Both the position numbers and the translations under genes were made by a program. The notes below the pieces were generated by a model, which saw only the letters and a list, made by a program, of their open reading frames with translations, had not been told where the DNA came from and did not search any database. From Zobellia russellii (GTDB lineage: Bacteria; Bacteroidota; Bacteroidia; Flavobacteriales; Flavobacteriaceae): 64,000 bases of DNA. The stretch lies in contig NZ_JACSOI010000001.1 of assembly GCF_018728565.1 (NCBI RefSeq), forward strand, positions 744,001 through 808,000. The letters run 5' to 3'. Below are positions 1-9,755 of this stretch, in pieces; position 1 is the first letter of the stretch; each line of letters begins with the position of its first letter.

Positions 1-1
1 A

Positions 2-1267
<1,266 letters not shown>

Positions 1268-1344
1268 TTAGGAGCAGTACATAGTAATTAGTACTGTGTG
1301 TACAGAACTAATTGCTAAATACTAACTACTCAATACTAAAAAGG

Positions 1345-1623
1345 ATGTATTTAGAAATTGTATCACCAGAAGCCACTTTATTTTCAGGCGAAGTAACATC
1401 GGTAACTGTACCGGGAGTTAATGGCGAGTTTCAAATTTTGAACGGTCACGCGGCTATAGTTTCTTTGCTTCAAGAAGGTAATGTTCGTGTGGACGGAAAC
1501 ATAACTATAGAAGAGGCACATGCTTCAAAGTTTTCAAAAGACGCTAGCGGAAAGGTTATACTTCCCATTTCTAGTGGAACTGTTGAAATGAGTGATAATC
1601 GGGTAATTGTATTGGCCGATTAG
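1345..1623 (+). CDS. atpC: F1F0 ATP synthase subunit epsilon
   Basis: This is the epsilon subunit of the F1 central stalk, which couples and inhibits the rotor. The 92 residues beginning MYLEIVSPEATLFSGEV match the N-terminal beta-sandwich of the family, including the GEFQILNGHAAIVSLL segment. The C-terminal helical hairpin of longer epsilons is missing, as in many Bacteroidota. An upstream in-frame ATG at 1312 would add 11 residues that do not resemble the family, so I prefer 1345. It lies 77 bp after atpD and is followed by a strong terminator, so it ends the atp operon. Confidence 0.93.
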   Translation: MYLEIVSPEATLFSGEVTSVTVPGVNGEFQILNGHAAIVSLLQEGNVRVDGNITIEEAHASKFSKDASGKVILPISSGTVEMSDNRVIVLAD

Positions 1624-1648
1624 AGATTTGCACTGTGCAATAAATATT

Positions 1649-1678
1649 AAAAAGCCATACTTAACCGTATGGCTTTTT
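1649..1678 (+). terminator. Intrinsic terminator after atpC
   Basis: A perfect 12-bp stem (left arm 1649-1660, right arm 1667-1678) closes a 6-nt loop. The right arm ends in a T run. It starts 26 bp after the atpC stop codon and closes the ATP synthase operon. Confidence 0.88.
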
Positions 1679-1691
1679 CGTTTTTATAAAG

Positions 1692-2201
1692 ATGGCTAAG
1701 AGCAACGTAATTATTTCAGGGGGTAACCGTCCATTTTGGCAACTGGTACTGGCATCTTTGTTTTTCACCGCTGCTATTTATTTTTTCTATCGTTTTTTGG
1801 TCACTATTGATTTATACGGTGAATCCAGAGAGGTTAGAGGTGCTGTAAATGCTTTGGAGGCAGCCGTAATTACATTTATGGGAGGACTAGGGTCATCCGT
1901 AACAAGGGATTATTATTTTGACTTTGACAATTATCGCTACAAGTCCGTTTATAGGGTGGGCCCTTTTAAGAAGGGGAAATGGAAGGACTTTCAAAACTTG
2001 GAGTACATTTCTGTTTTTAAAAATTCAAAAGCTCAGTTCGAGGTTAATTTATGGTACAACAGAAATAAACATTTTAATATCTCGCTTTTAGAAAGTAAAA
2101 AAGATGCTATAGAACAAGGAAAAGTACTGGCCCAAAAATTACAGATAAGTTTACTGGATGCTACCCAAGCCAATAACCAAAAATGGATAGAAATTGATTG
2201 A
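1692..2201 (+). CDS. Unknown protein with one N-terminal membrane segment
   Basis: I do not recognise this 169-residue protein. Residues about 15-40 form a hydrophobic segment (FWQLVLASLFFTAAIYFFYRF) that would anchor it in the inner membrane. The rest is soluble and rich in aromatic and charged residues (DYYFDFDNYRYKSVYRVGPFKKG), with an alternating pattern typical of beta strands. It begins only 13 bp after the atpC terminator, so it needs its own promoter or read-through. No catalytic motif is visible. The coding frame is clean and codon use matches its neighbours, so the gene looks real. Confidence 0.75.
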   Translation: MAKSNVIISGGNRPFWQLVLASLFFTAAIYFFYRFLVTIDLYGESREVRGAVNALEAAVITFMGGLGSSVTRDYYFDFDNYRYKSVYRVGPFKKGKWKDFQNLEYISVFKNSKAQFEVNLWYNRNKHFNISLLESKKDAIEQGKVLAQKLQISLLDATQANNQKWIEID

Positions 2202-2372
2202 TTTTCTTGAGGATATATATTTTAAATAAGGCATAGAATAGAAATTCAAGGATTCACCCTTGGGCTTCTTATACAAATACGCTGGTCTTGACTTTTTTCG
2301 GTCAGGAAGACGTTGATAGTAAAACTGTCATAGTTCAATTTTGAAGATAGCTTACTGCTTTACTTTTAAAGT

Positions 2373-2921
2373 TTATTGAAGTAAAACAATCACCCATTTT
2401 TGCCCAGCGGACTCATAAGTTTGTAATTCATTAAAACCAATAGCATAATGTGCACTTAAGGAACGGGTATTTGTGGCATCTACTTCAGTGATAATAGAAT
2501 TAAAATTTTCTCGTGATTCGGTTTGCATGGTTTTGTATAATTTTCTGAATATACCTTGCTTTCGAAATGCCTTATCAATACAGATTTGTCCCATAACCAT
2601 GTAATTCTCCGGTTTGGGAATAACAGATTTTATTTGGGTAAACATAGGTTTTAAAACCTGTATTTCATCTGCAAACTTTGGATGCATACAGAGGGCGTAA
2701 CCAACAACTAAATCACCTGATTTGGCTATAATATGCGGACATACATCATTCATTGCTTTTAAAATTTCAAAAGTATGTTTTACGGTTACAAAACCTTCTT
2801 GGACCTTTTCCTTGGGAGAAAGTGTAGAGGACAGGTTTTTCTTTTGAAGAGCTAGAATTTGCTTTAGCTCACTATCTGTTGTAATCGTAGTGGTAATCAC
2901 TTTTAATTTACTTTTAACCAT
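2373..2921 (-). CDS. GNAT family N-acetyltransferase
   Basis: This 182-residue protein looks like a GCN5-related acetyltransferase, transferring acetyl from acetyl-CoA to an unknown amine. The family signature is the acetyl-CoA loop near residues 110-135: YMVMGQICIDKAFRKQGIFRKL corresponds to motif A with its R/Q-x-x-G-x-G/I core. It continues to the usual C-terminal NTRSLSAHYAIGF motif. The ATG overlaps the last 19 bp of the upstream M61 peptidase in another frame, so the two are co-transcribed and may be translationally coupled. The substrate cannot be read from the sequence. Confidence 0.85.
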   Translation of the reverse strand: MVKSKLKVITTTITTDSELKQILALQKKNLSSTLSPKEKVQEGFVTVKHTFEILKAMNDVCPHIIAKSGDLVVGYALCMHPKFADEIQVLKPMFTQIKSVIPKPENYMVMGQICIDKAFRKQGIFRKLYKTMQTESRENFNSIITEVDATNTRSLSAHYAIGFNELQTYESAGQKWVIVLLQ

Positions 2922-4708
2922 TCTTGTCTATTGCGCAACTGTTTTTTTGAAGGTTTTATATTTTCTTTTTCCATTAGTTGCAGATGGTAATCTGGATTTC
3001 TTTCCAGAATAAGTTTGGTCTGTTTTATGAATCCTTGGCTTGTAAATTTAATGTTTAGGGTATCCCCAACCTTTAGCCCTGCTATATAAGCGCTAAACTG
3101 TTGCCCGTCCGGGAATCCGGCATCATTTATATGGGTTATAATATCTCCATTGTTCAATCCGGATTTATATGCTGGAGTGCCCATTTTGGGATTGGATTGT
3201 ATCTGACCGTGTCCGTCGCCATTTAAAGAAACCGATGCCCCAAAATAAGGTTCTTCCGGATTTTGTTTGAGCGCAACACCAACGGAGTTTAAAAGAGACT
3301 TGTAATCCGGCATTTCGCTTTTATAGATGTATTTGCCAAAGAAATTTTGAGCAATATCATTTCCTGCATATTCTGCTAAGGATTTTTGCAGGTTTTCAAC
3401 GGTATACGGTTGCTCGCTTTTACCATATTGCATCCAGACGTGTTTCATAAAATCGTCCAGGTTTAGTTTTTCTTCTCTCAGGGATAAATCAAGCGCTAGT
3501 CCTAGAATACTCCCGTAAGAGTAATAGGAGATAAAAGTATTTTCCCGGTTAACAGGATCTACGGAAGTGGCTGCATCTACAAACGGAGCTTGGTAGCTCA
3601 TTTCTATAGGATTAAAAAATTGGCGTGCAGGTGAGTTCCAAACATAATTAAAAGTACCGCTAATACCCTCTACATATTTTGTGGGCGAAATAATCCCTGC
3701 CCTACAAAGTATAAGGTTGGTGTAGTAACTTGTAAAACCCTCGGCAAACCACAACGCTCCGCTCATGTTGGTTTCTTCAAAATTAAAAGGTTCCAATGAT
3801 TTGGGGCGTATGCGCTCTACGTTCCAAGCGTGAAAAAACTCATGAGACACGGTACCTATGTTACCACTCATGCCTCCTTCTGCTAAACTACGTGTGCTGG
3901 TGAGTATAGTTGAATTACGGTGCTCCATGCCATCACCCGAAGCATTGGGAATGTAACAGGCCAAAAAGGTGTAGGTGCCGTAATCGAATTCGGGTAGTTC
4001 TCCATAAACATCTCTCTCCGCCAAAACGGTTTTCTTCACGTTCTCAAAATAAGCATCCAATTCTTCATCGGTGCCATTATGATGCAATACAAAGCGTATT
4101 TTTTGTTTCTTTCCATTATCCTCTACCTCAAACTCACGAACGGAATGGTTACTGATTTCCGTAGGGCTATCCATAAAATAATAGAGGTTGGGGGCAGAAT
4201 AGGTTGTTTCGGAAACCAAAGGAAGTTGGGTGGCGACTTTCCAGCCTAAATCCTTTCGAACTTTGAAATCCACTTTAATTTTTCTCTCATTAAGCGCAGG
4301 AGCATACATGAACGTTGCAGGTATGTTCAGGTGTGCGTGGGTTTCGTCCACCTGTGAATAAGTTCCGTCACCTCGGTTAGCAAAGAGCGTATAGCTTATG
4401 TTAATAAGATCGTCATGTCCTATTACTTGCCATTGGTAGGGGTCTGGGCGCAGAACTTCCAAAGTTTTTCCTTTACTGTCCGTAGCCTTAAAATTATATA
4501 CGTTCTTGGCAAATTCATGTAACGCATAGCGGCCAGGTGACGTACGGCTCATTCTAAAAGAGATCGTATCCGTTTTTAACTCTGGAAAGCTTCCTTTGAT
4601 AACCGCTTCATGGTGAATGGCGTTTTCAAAAGAAATTTCATAGCTATTGGTTTGGGCAAAAAGTATACTAATGGTAGTAAGCAATAGGGACGTAAGGTAG
4701 AATTTCAT
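2903..4708 (-). CDS. Secreted M61 family metallopeptidase with PDZ domain
   Basis: This is a zinc aminopeptidase of the glycyl-aminopeptidase type (MEROPS M61), 601 residues. Residues 1-19 are a signal peptide, so it acts in the periplasm or outside. The N-terminal half is the beta-rich M61_N domain. The catalytic core has the GMEHRNS substrate motif and the zinc site HEFFH near residues 288-292, followed by the glutamate-containing WFAEGFTSYY motif. Residues about 480-570 are a PDZ domain (GLNNGDIITHIND). The length and order of domains are normal for the family. It heads a two-gene operon with the overlapping GNAT gene. Confidence 0.93.
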   Translation of the reverse strand: MKFYLTSLLLTTISILFAQTNSYEISFENAIHHEAVIKGSFPELKTDTISFRMSRTSPGRYALHEFAKNVYNFKATDSKGKTLEVLRPDPYQWQVIGHDDLINISYTLFANRGDGTYSQVDETHAHLNIPATFMYAPALNERKIKVDFKVRKDLGWKVATQLPLVSETTYSAPNLYYFMDSPTEISNHSVREFEVEDNGKKQKIRFVLHHNGTDEELDAYFENVKKTVLAERDVYGELPEFDYGTYTFLACYIPNASGDGMEHRNSTILTSTRSLAEGGMSGNIGTVSHEFFHAWNVERIRPKSLEPFNFEETNMSGALWFAEGFTSYYTNLILCRAGIISPTKYVEGISGTFNYVWNSPARQFFNPIEMSYQAPFVDAATSVDPVNRENTFISYYSYGSILGLALDLSLREEKLNLDDFMKHVWMQYGKSEQPYTVENLQKSLAEYAGNDIAQNFFGKYIYKSEMPDYKSLLNSVGVALKQNPEEPYFGASVSLNGDGHGQIQSNPKMGTPAYKSGLNNGDIITHINDAGFPDGQQFSAYIAGLKVGDTLNIKFTSQGFIKQTKLILERNPDYHLQLMEKENIKPSKKQLRNRQEWLKVN

Positions 4709-4961
4709 TAATGTAAATTTAATGTCACTAATATACCATTTAAAGAGTGTATTCTCTACATTTCAATTTAGTATATAAGATTAGTCCCTGTGTGACCAAC
4801 CAAATGCATACATAGGAGAGGGGTATTACTTTTTTCAGTATGTGTAGGCCATTCACAATAAATTTTAAATAACCCTAGTTATTGTTCAGGACGATATTCT
4901 ATAATCTTTCCATTTAGATAAAACCCCTGAAAAAGGGGTGTTCTTAAGAAATGCTTGGTCT

Positions 4962-4969
4962 TACCTTTG
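4962..4969 (+). promoter_or_regulatory. Candidate -7 element upstream of the MORN-repeat gene
   Basis: TACCTTTG matches the Bacteroidota -7 consensus TAnnTTTG and lies 20 bp before the ATG at 4990. No convincing -33 TTG is seen at the right distance. The element lies downstream of an alternative in-frame ATG at 4951, which argues for 4990 as the real start. The rest of the divergent gap (4709-4961) shows only a short hairpin at 4923-4939. Confidence 0.4.
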
Positions 4970-4989
4970 TTGTCAATAAAAACCTCATT

Positions 4990-7548
4990 ATGATTCATTC
5001 TTTAAAAAGTTACACTTGGTTCATCTTAGTAATAGCTTCAATAAGTGTTGTACATGCCCAAAATGACACTATCTACTATAATAAAAGTTGGAAACCGGTT
5101 ACGGTGAAAGATAGTGCTTCGTTCTTTAGAATTCCGGTTACGAAAAATGGTGAGTTGTTTCATATGCAGGATTTTTACCTGTCCGGGAAGAGACAAATGG
5201 AAGGGTTTTCACTATCCGCGGAAAAGGACATTTGGCAAGGTAAGGTAACATGGTATAATGAAGATGGCTCTGTTTATCAAAAAGGCGATTATGAGCAAGG
5301 TTACCTAGAAGGAGATTTTATAACCTATTTAAAAGGGAATAAGTTAAAGGCAAAATATAGCAAAGGTCAATTTATATCGGGAAAAAGGAATACAAGTTAT
5401 GGAGACCGTATGTACTATATGGAAAAGGCGGGTGATACCATAAAGGAAATCGTCTATCAAGATGATATAGGCGGTATACGGTTTGAGCGTATTGGCACCA
5501 AAGATATATACGAGCTCAGTTCAAAATATTATGGAGAAGGAGGTACATATATTGGGGAAAAAACAACTTCGCCCAACGGCAATATCAAAGGAGAAGAGGT
5601 AACTTATATGTATGGCCCCATGCGAGTTAAAAACATTAACTATTACAGTAGAGGTACGGTATTGGGGCAGACTTTTTACTATCCCAACGGAAAACTCCGA
5701 TCGTTCTTTCAGAAGGAGCCGGATTTGGCCCATATTTATTATACTCCGGAAGGAGAGGAGATGGGTAGGATAAACTATAAAATGGATGCTTATGGCATTA
5801 TCCCCAACAACGGAACCTTAATAAATTTTGCTTACGGAAACTACAAGGACAATTATGAAAATGAGTATAAAATTGCTAGAAAAACAACTTACACCAATGG
5901 TAAAATAAGTGAGGACGCAGATTACTATTTGAACGGTCAGGTAAAAGCAATAAATACATTCAAAGATGGGCAAAAGATACTTCAGGTAAGTTATACAGAA
6001 GATGGTTCCGAGCTGGCAAAGATGGAGTATGAAAACTATAAGCCCATGAACGGTACGGAAATTAATTCATTGGGACAAAGAACCTATGAAAACGGAGAAT
6101 TGATCAAGGAAATTATCTTTTTCTATAAGACCGATATTGTTCAAATTGAGAAAACCAACGAAATAGAAATCTATTATGACAAGGAGGCGAACAAGTTGGG
6201 AGAGCTAGCGCTAGAAAACAGTAGTTCATATCCAAAACCTTTGGAGGGTAAGCGTTATACCTACGATTATAATGATGGATCCGTAAGCGGAATAGAAGAG
6301 TATGAAAACGGAGGGCTAATTCGTAAAACCTACTGGAGAAAAAGAAAGATCGATGAAGATTCTTCTGCTGTTTTTAAGAGAATAGAAGAATATGATGGAG
6401 AAGGTTATTATAAAACCAAGGAAATAAAGTTTTATAGTAACGGCAAGAAACAGAGCGAAACTTTATATAAAAAGTATGTGGAGTCAACCGGGACTTTCTA
6501 CAGTAAAACAGAAGAGGTTTTGGGTTCTTTTGATTATATAAAAAAGGAAGGAACGCGATATAAATTTTTTGGAGATTCGGATGCGGTTCAAGAATATGAG
6601 GTAATCAAAAATGGAGAACAAATCGCCTTTAAAAAATATGATTACGGAAATGATGCTAAGTATGGTAATATTAATCCGGTACTGGTTGAAAACATGGATG
6701 TTAATTGCTGTGCGTCTTTTTATGATAGGGACGGTAAATTAATTGCCGAAGTAAAATTCAAGAATCAAAAACCATGGAGCGGTGAGTATTACGACCCAAT
6801 TTCAAGGGAATTGTTTCAGATTAAAGAGGGCAAGAAATCTGGGGATTACAAAAAGTTGGATTATAGTAAAAACCTACTCGCAGAAGGAACTTTCAAGAAC
6901 GACAAAAAAGAAGGCGTTTTTAAAACCTTTACATATAAAGGTGTTTTGCTGTCAAAAGAAATTTACCAGAATGATAAATTAAATGGAAAAGCTACATATT
7001 ATGATCAGGATGGCGAGCAAATTGGGGAAATGCTGTATAAAGACGGAATGCCCATGGATGGTGTGAGGACATCAGTTTCCAGTTATAAAAATACCATTCA
7101 AACCTATAAAGGCGGACAACTGCTTAAAGAAGATATAAAAACTAAAGAAGGCCTATTGGTCAAGTCCTATTCAAAGGATGGCATAGTGAGCTGTAAGAAG
7201 TATTTTCCTAATGGAGAGAAGATAAAATACAGTTTTGAATTGTGGCAAGGACAGCTGAATGGAGACGTCGTAAAATATGATGTGGATGGTAAAGAGTTGG
7301 CGAGAGCCGTTTTCGATAAAGGCCAACTTGTGAGCGGAACGGTGTATTTGAAACAGGGATATAACGATAAAAATTTGGCATACTATAGTCTTAATAAAAA
7401 AGGGGATGCCCTTCTACTGTCCATTTACGGAGAAGATGATAAGCTTTTGTTTTCATCCGAAGAAAGGCTTTATTTTGGAGAACATACTTTTTTCTCGCAA
7501 AAGCTAGGATTGGAAGTGAAGTATTTTAACGAGGGTATCCTGTATTGA
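4990..7548 (+). CDS. Secreted MORN-repeat protein (YwqK-like repeats)
   Basis: This 852-residue protein is built almost entirely from MORN_2/YwqK-type repeats of about 22-25 residues. They recur as Y-x-x-G-x-x-x-G-x-x-x-x-Y, for example WYNEDGSVYQKGDYEQGYLEGDF-like units and NGKLRSFF-like strands from about residue 30 to 830. Such repeats form long beta meanders and mediate protein or lipid contacts; no enzyme motif is visible. Residues 1-24 (MIHSLKSYTWFILVIASISVVHAQ) form a signal peptide, which supports the start at 4990 rather than 4951. There is no T9SS tail or lipobox. It stands alone between divergent and biotin genes. Its precise role is unknown. Confidence 0.82.
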   Translation: MIHSLKSYTWFILVIASISVVHAQNDTIYYNKSWKPVTVKDSASFFRIPVTKNGELFHMQDFYLSGKRQMEGFSLSAEKDIWQGKVTWYNEDGSVYQKGDYEQGYLEGDFITYLKGNKLKAKYSKGQFISGKRNTSYGDRMYYMEKAGDTIKEIVYQDDIGGIRFERIGTKDIYELSSKYYGEGGTYIGEKTTSPNGNIKGEEVTYMYGPMRVKNINYYSRGTVLGQTFYYPNGKLRSFFQKEPDLAHIYYTPEGEEMGRINYKMDAYGIIPNNGTLINFAYGNYKDNYENEYKIARKTTYTNGKISEDADYYLNGQVKAINTFKDGQKILQVSYTEDGSELAKMEYENYKPMNGTEINSLGQRTYENGELIKEIIFFYKTDIVQIEKTNEIEIYYDKEANKLGELALENSSSYPKPLEGKRYTYDYNDGSVSGIEEYENGGLIRKTYWRKRKIDEDSSAVFKRIEEYDGEGYYKTKEIKFYSNGKKQSETLYKKYVESTGTFYSKTEEVLGSFDYIKKEGTRYKFFGDSDAVQEYEVIKNGEQIAFKKYDYGNDAKYGNINPVLVENMDVNCCASFYDRDGKLIAEVKFKNQKPWSGEYYDPISRELFQIKEGKKSGDYKKLDYSKNLLAEGTFKNDKKEGVFKTFTYKGVLLSKEIYQNDKLNGKATYYDQDGEQIGEMLYKDGMPMDGVRTSVSSYKNTIQTYKGGQLLKEDIKTKEGLLVKSYSKDGIVSCKKYFPNGEKIKYSFELWQGQLNGDVVKYDVDGKELARAVFDKGQLVSGTVYLKQGYNDKNLAYYSLNKKGDALLLSIYGEDDKLLFSSEERLYFGEHTFFSQKLGLEVKYFNEGILY

Positions 7549-7589
7549 TTAAATATGTATGTTTTAATTAAACAGCTTACATTTGGGGT

Positions 7590-8744
7590 ATGGTAAACCT
7601 GCCCCATAAACTAATACAAAAACTTGAGGATAGGGCCCGGCAGAACGCCATGCGCAATTTGCCGGTGCCAAATGCAAAATGGGTAGACTTTTCTTCAAAT
7701 GATTATTTGGGCCTTGCTCAAAAACCCGAGCTGTACCATGTTGCCCAAAATATCCTGAAACAAATGCCAGGCGTAGTAAATGGGGCTACCGGTTCTAGAT
7801 TAATAAGCGGGAATCACCCGCTATACGCAGAACTGGAAATGCAGTTGGCCGCATTTCACAAATCGGAAGCTGCGCTGGTCTTTAATTCCGGTTATGATGC
7901 CAATATTGGTTTTTTTAGTTCCGTGCCCCAAAGAGGAGATGTTGTTCTGTATGATGAATATATTCATGCCAGTATTCGTGATGGAATGCGCATGGGCAAT
8001 GCCAAAAGTTACAAGTTTAAACATAACAGTCTTGCCGATTTAGAAGCAAGATGTAAAGCAGAGCGAAGTCGTAATCACCCAGATGTAGAAATTTATGTGG
8101 TAACGGAATCTGTTTTTTCTATGGATGGAGATACGCCCGATCTAGTTGGGTTTGCCAAAATATGTGGCACATACAACTGTAGGCTCGTTGTTGATGAGGC
8201 CCATGCCGTTGGGGTCTTTGGGAAGCAAGGTGAAGGTTTGCTCCATGAATTGAATTTGCAAAAAGAAGCTTTTGCCCAAATTGTAACTTTCGGTAAAGGT
8301 TTGGGTTGCCATGGGGCCGCTATTTTGGGGAGTGCTTCGCTAAAAACGTACTTGGTGAATTTTGCTCGGAGTTTTATTTATACCACTGGGCTTTCACCAA
8401 ATTCGGTCGCTTCGGTTTTATCGGCTTACGGCCATCTTAAAAATCAATGTGTTGAGGTGGAGAAATTGAAACATAACATATCTTATTTCAACCGTAAATT
8501 GGTTAGCTCAGGATTGCAGGGGCAGTTTATTTCCAGTAATTCTGCCATTCATTGTTGTTTGGTGCCAGGCAACGATAAGGTGCGCGATATGGCCAAGGCA
8601 ATTCAAGAAAAGGGATTTGATATCAGGCCTATTCTTTCACCCACTGTGCCTGCAGGTCAGGAACGTTTGCGAATTTGTCTTCATAGTTTTAATTCCGAAA
8701 AGGAGATAGATAATTTACTCAAAACGGTAATGGATACGGTGTAG
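7590..8744 (+). CDS. bioF: 8-amino-7-oxononanoate synthase (BioF)
   Basis: This PLP enzyme condenses pimeloyl-ACP (or pimeloyl-CoA) with L-alanine, the first dedicated step of biotin ring assembly. The 384 residues show the alpha-oxoamine synthase pattern: FSSNDYLGLA near residue 32, TGSRLISGNHPLYAELE, the PLP-binding VVDEAHAVGVFG, and the Schiff-base lysine in TFGKGLGCHGA. It is one base from the DUF2007 gene and is followed by bioD, so these three form a tight operon. The related 2-amino-3-ketobutyrate ligase (Kbl) is possible on sequence alone, but the biotin context favours BioF. A TACATTTG box lies at 7578-7585, close to the start codon. Confidence 0.95.
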   Translation: MVNLPHKLIQKLEDRARQNAMRNLPVPNAKWVDFSSNDYLGLAQKPELYHVAQNILKQMPGVVNGATGSRLISGNHPLYAELEMQLAAFHKSEAALVFNSGYDANIGFFSSVPQRGDVVLYDEYIHASIRDGMRMGNAKSYKFKHNSLADLEARCKAERSRNHPDVEIYVVTESVFSMDGDTPDLVGFAKICGTYNCRLVVDEAHAVGVFGKQGEGLLHELNLQKEAFAQIVTFGKGLGCHGAAILGSASLKTYLVNFARSFIYTTGLSPNSVASVLSAYGHLKNQCVEVEKLKHNISYFNRKLVSSGLQGQFISSNSAIHCCLVPGNDKVRDMAKAIQEKGFDIRPILSPTVPAGQERLRICLHSFNSEKEIDNLLKTVMDTV

Positions 8745-8745
8745 T

Positions 8746-9129
8746 ATGAAAGAAAAATTTTATACCATAGCTTCTTTTGAATATCCGGCGGATGTTCAGA
8801 TTCTAAAGGGAAAATTGGAATCTGAGGGAATATCTGTTTTCTTGAAAGATGAATATACACTTAATTCAGACCCAATGATCAGTAATGCAATTGGCGGGGT
8901 TAAAGTACAGGTCTACACGGAAGATAGGGAAAAGGCTGTAGAAATTTATAATGAAATTAGGGCCTATGCCATAGATGATAATGGTAATTTGATTGTGTGT
9001 CCTAACTGTAAAATGCAAAAATCAGAGGTGTATTATAACAGAAAAGGAATTTTATATAAACTTTTTCCATTTTTTGAGGAAAAAAAATACAAATGCCTAC
9101 ATTGTAACATGATAACAAAACCTCAATAG
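8746..9129 (+). CDS. DUF2007 protein with C-terminal zinc ribbon
   Basis: This 127-residue protein has two parts. Residues 1-75 match the DUF2007 putative signal-transducing fold (YTIASFEYPADVQILKGKLESEGI, then GGVKVQVYTEDREKA), which is PII-like. The C-terminus has a CPNC ... CLHC pair that would bind one zinc. It lies between bioF and bioD with only one base on each side, so it is made with the biotin enzymes. No enzymatic residues are visible. A link to biotin regulation is inference from position only; DUF2007 proteins also occur far from biotin genes. Confidence 0.85.
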   Translation: MKEKFYTIASFEYPADVQILKGKLESEGISVFLKDEYTLNSDPMISNAIGGVKVQVYTEDREKAVEIYNEIRAYAIDDNGNLIVCPNCKMQKSEVYYNRKGILYKLFPFFEEKKYKCLHCNMITKPQ

Positions 9130-9130
9130 C

Positions 9131-9748
9131 ATGCAGCAGATTTTTGTAACAGGAATTTCAACTGAAGTAGGAAAAACTATAGCTTCGGCAATTATAGCGG
9201 AAGCCCTAGAGGCCGATTATTGGAAACCTGTACAAGCCGGAGATTTGGACAATACGGATAGCGATAAGGTTAAATCCTTGATTTCCAATGAACGGACCGT
9301 TATTCATAAAAGTAGCTACGAGTTAAAAACACCAATGAGTCCGCATGCTGCTGCAGAAAGGGACGGTGTAAAGATAGACCGACTAGAAATTGTTGAACCC
9401 CAAACGGATAATTCTCTTGTTATTGAAGGTGCCGGAGGAATTTTAGTGCCCCTTAGCGAGAATGATACGGTCTTGGATATAATTATGCCCACCTATCATG
9501 TTGTGGTGGTATCCAGGCATTATTTAGGAAGCATCAACCATACACTTTTAACGGTGGGTTGGTTACAGCAAAAAGGGTACGATGTGTCCATACTTTTTAG
9601 CGGAGCCTCTAATCCTGAAACCGAAAATATTATTCTGCACAAAACCGGTGTTTCTGCCATTGGTCGTATAGATGAAGAGGCTAGTTTTGATAAAGCCGTT
9701 GTTAAGAAATATGCTGATAAATTCAGGTCTGCACTAAAGTCTCTTTAG
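9131..9748 (+). CDS. bioD: Dethiobiotin synthetase (BioD)
   Basis: This cytoplasmic ATP-dependent carboxylase closes the ureido ring of dethiobiotin from 7,8-diaminononanoate and CO2. The 205 residues carry the P-loop GISTEVGKT at residues 8-16, the WKPVQAGD motif, and the SPHAAAERDG and EGAGGILVPL motifs. It is the last gene of the bioF operon. The stop codon is followed almost at once by the 3' end of the convergent glycosyltransferase gene, with a small run of TTTAGTCT-type repeats (about 9737-9762) across the junction. Confidence 0.95.
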   Translation: MQQIFVTGISTEVGKTIASAIIAEALEADYWKPVQAGDLDNTDSDKVKSLISNERTVIHKSSYELKTPMSPHAAAERDGVKIDRLEIVEPQTDNSLVIEGAGGILVPLSENDTVLDIIMPTYHVVVVSRHYLGSINHTLLTVGWLQQKGYDVSILFSGASNPETENIILHKTGVSAIGRIDEEASFDKAVVKKYADKFRSALKSL

Positions 9749-9755
9749 TCTCTTT

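Noticed and set aside
1312-1344. Upstream ATG extension of atpC
   Set aside because: The added residues do not match ATP synthase epsilon subunits, and the DNA there is simple AT-rich spacer.
2202-2372. CAAGG/CCTTG repeat as a terminator between convergent genes
   Set aside because: Only 5 bp of stem and no T run; too weak to call.
4923-4939. ACCCCT/AGGGGT hairpin in the divergent gap
   Set aside because: A 6-bp stem without a good T run on the plus strand; on the minus strand it would precede, not follow, a gene.
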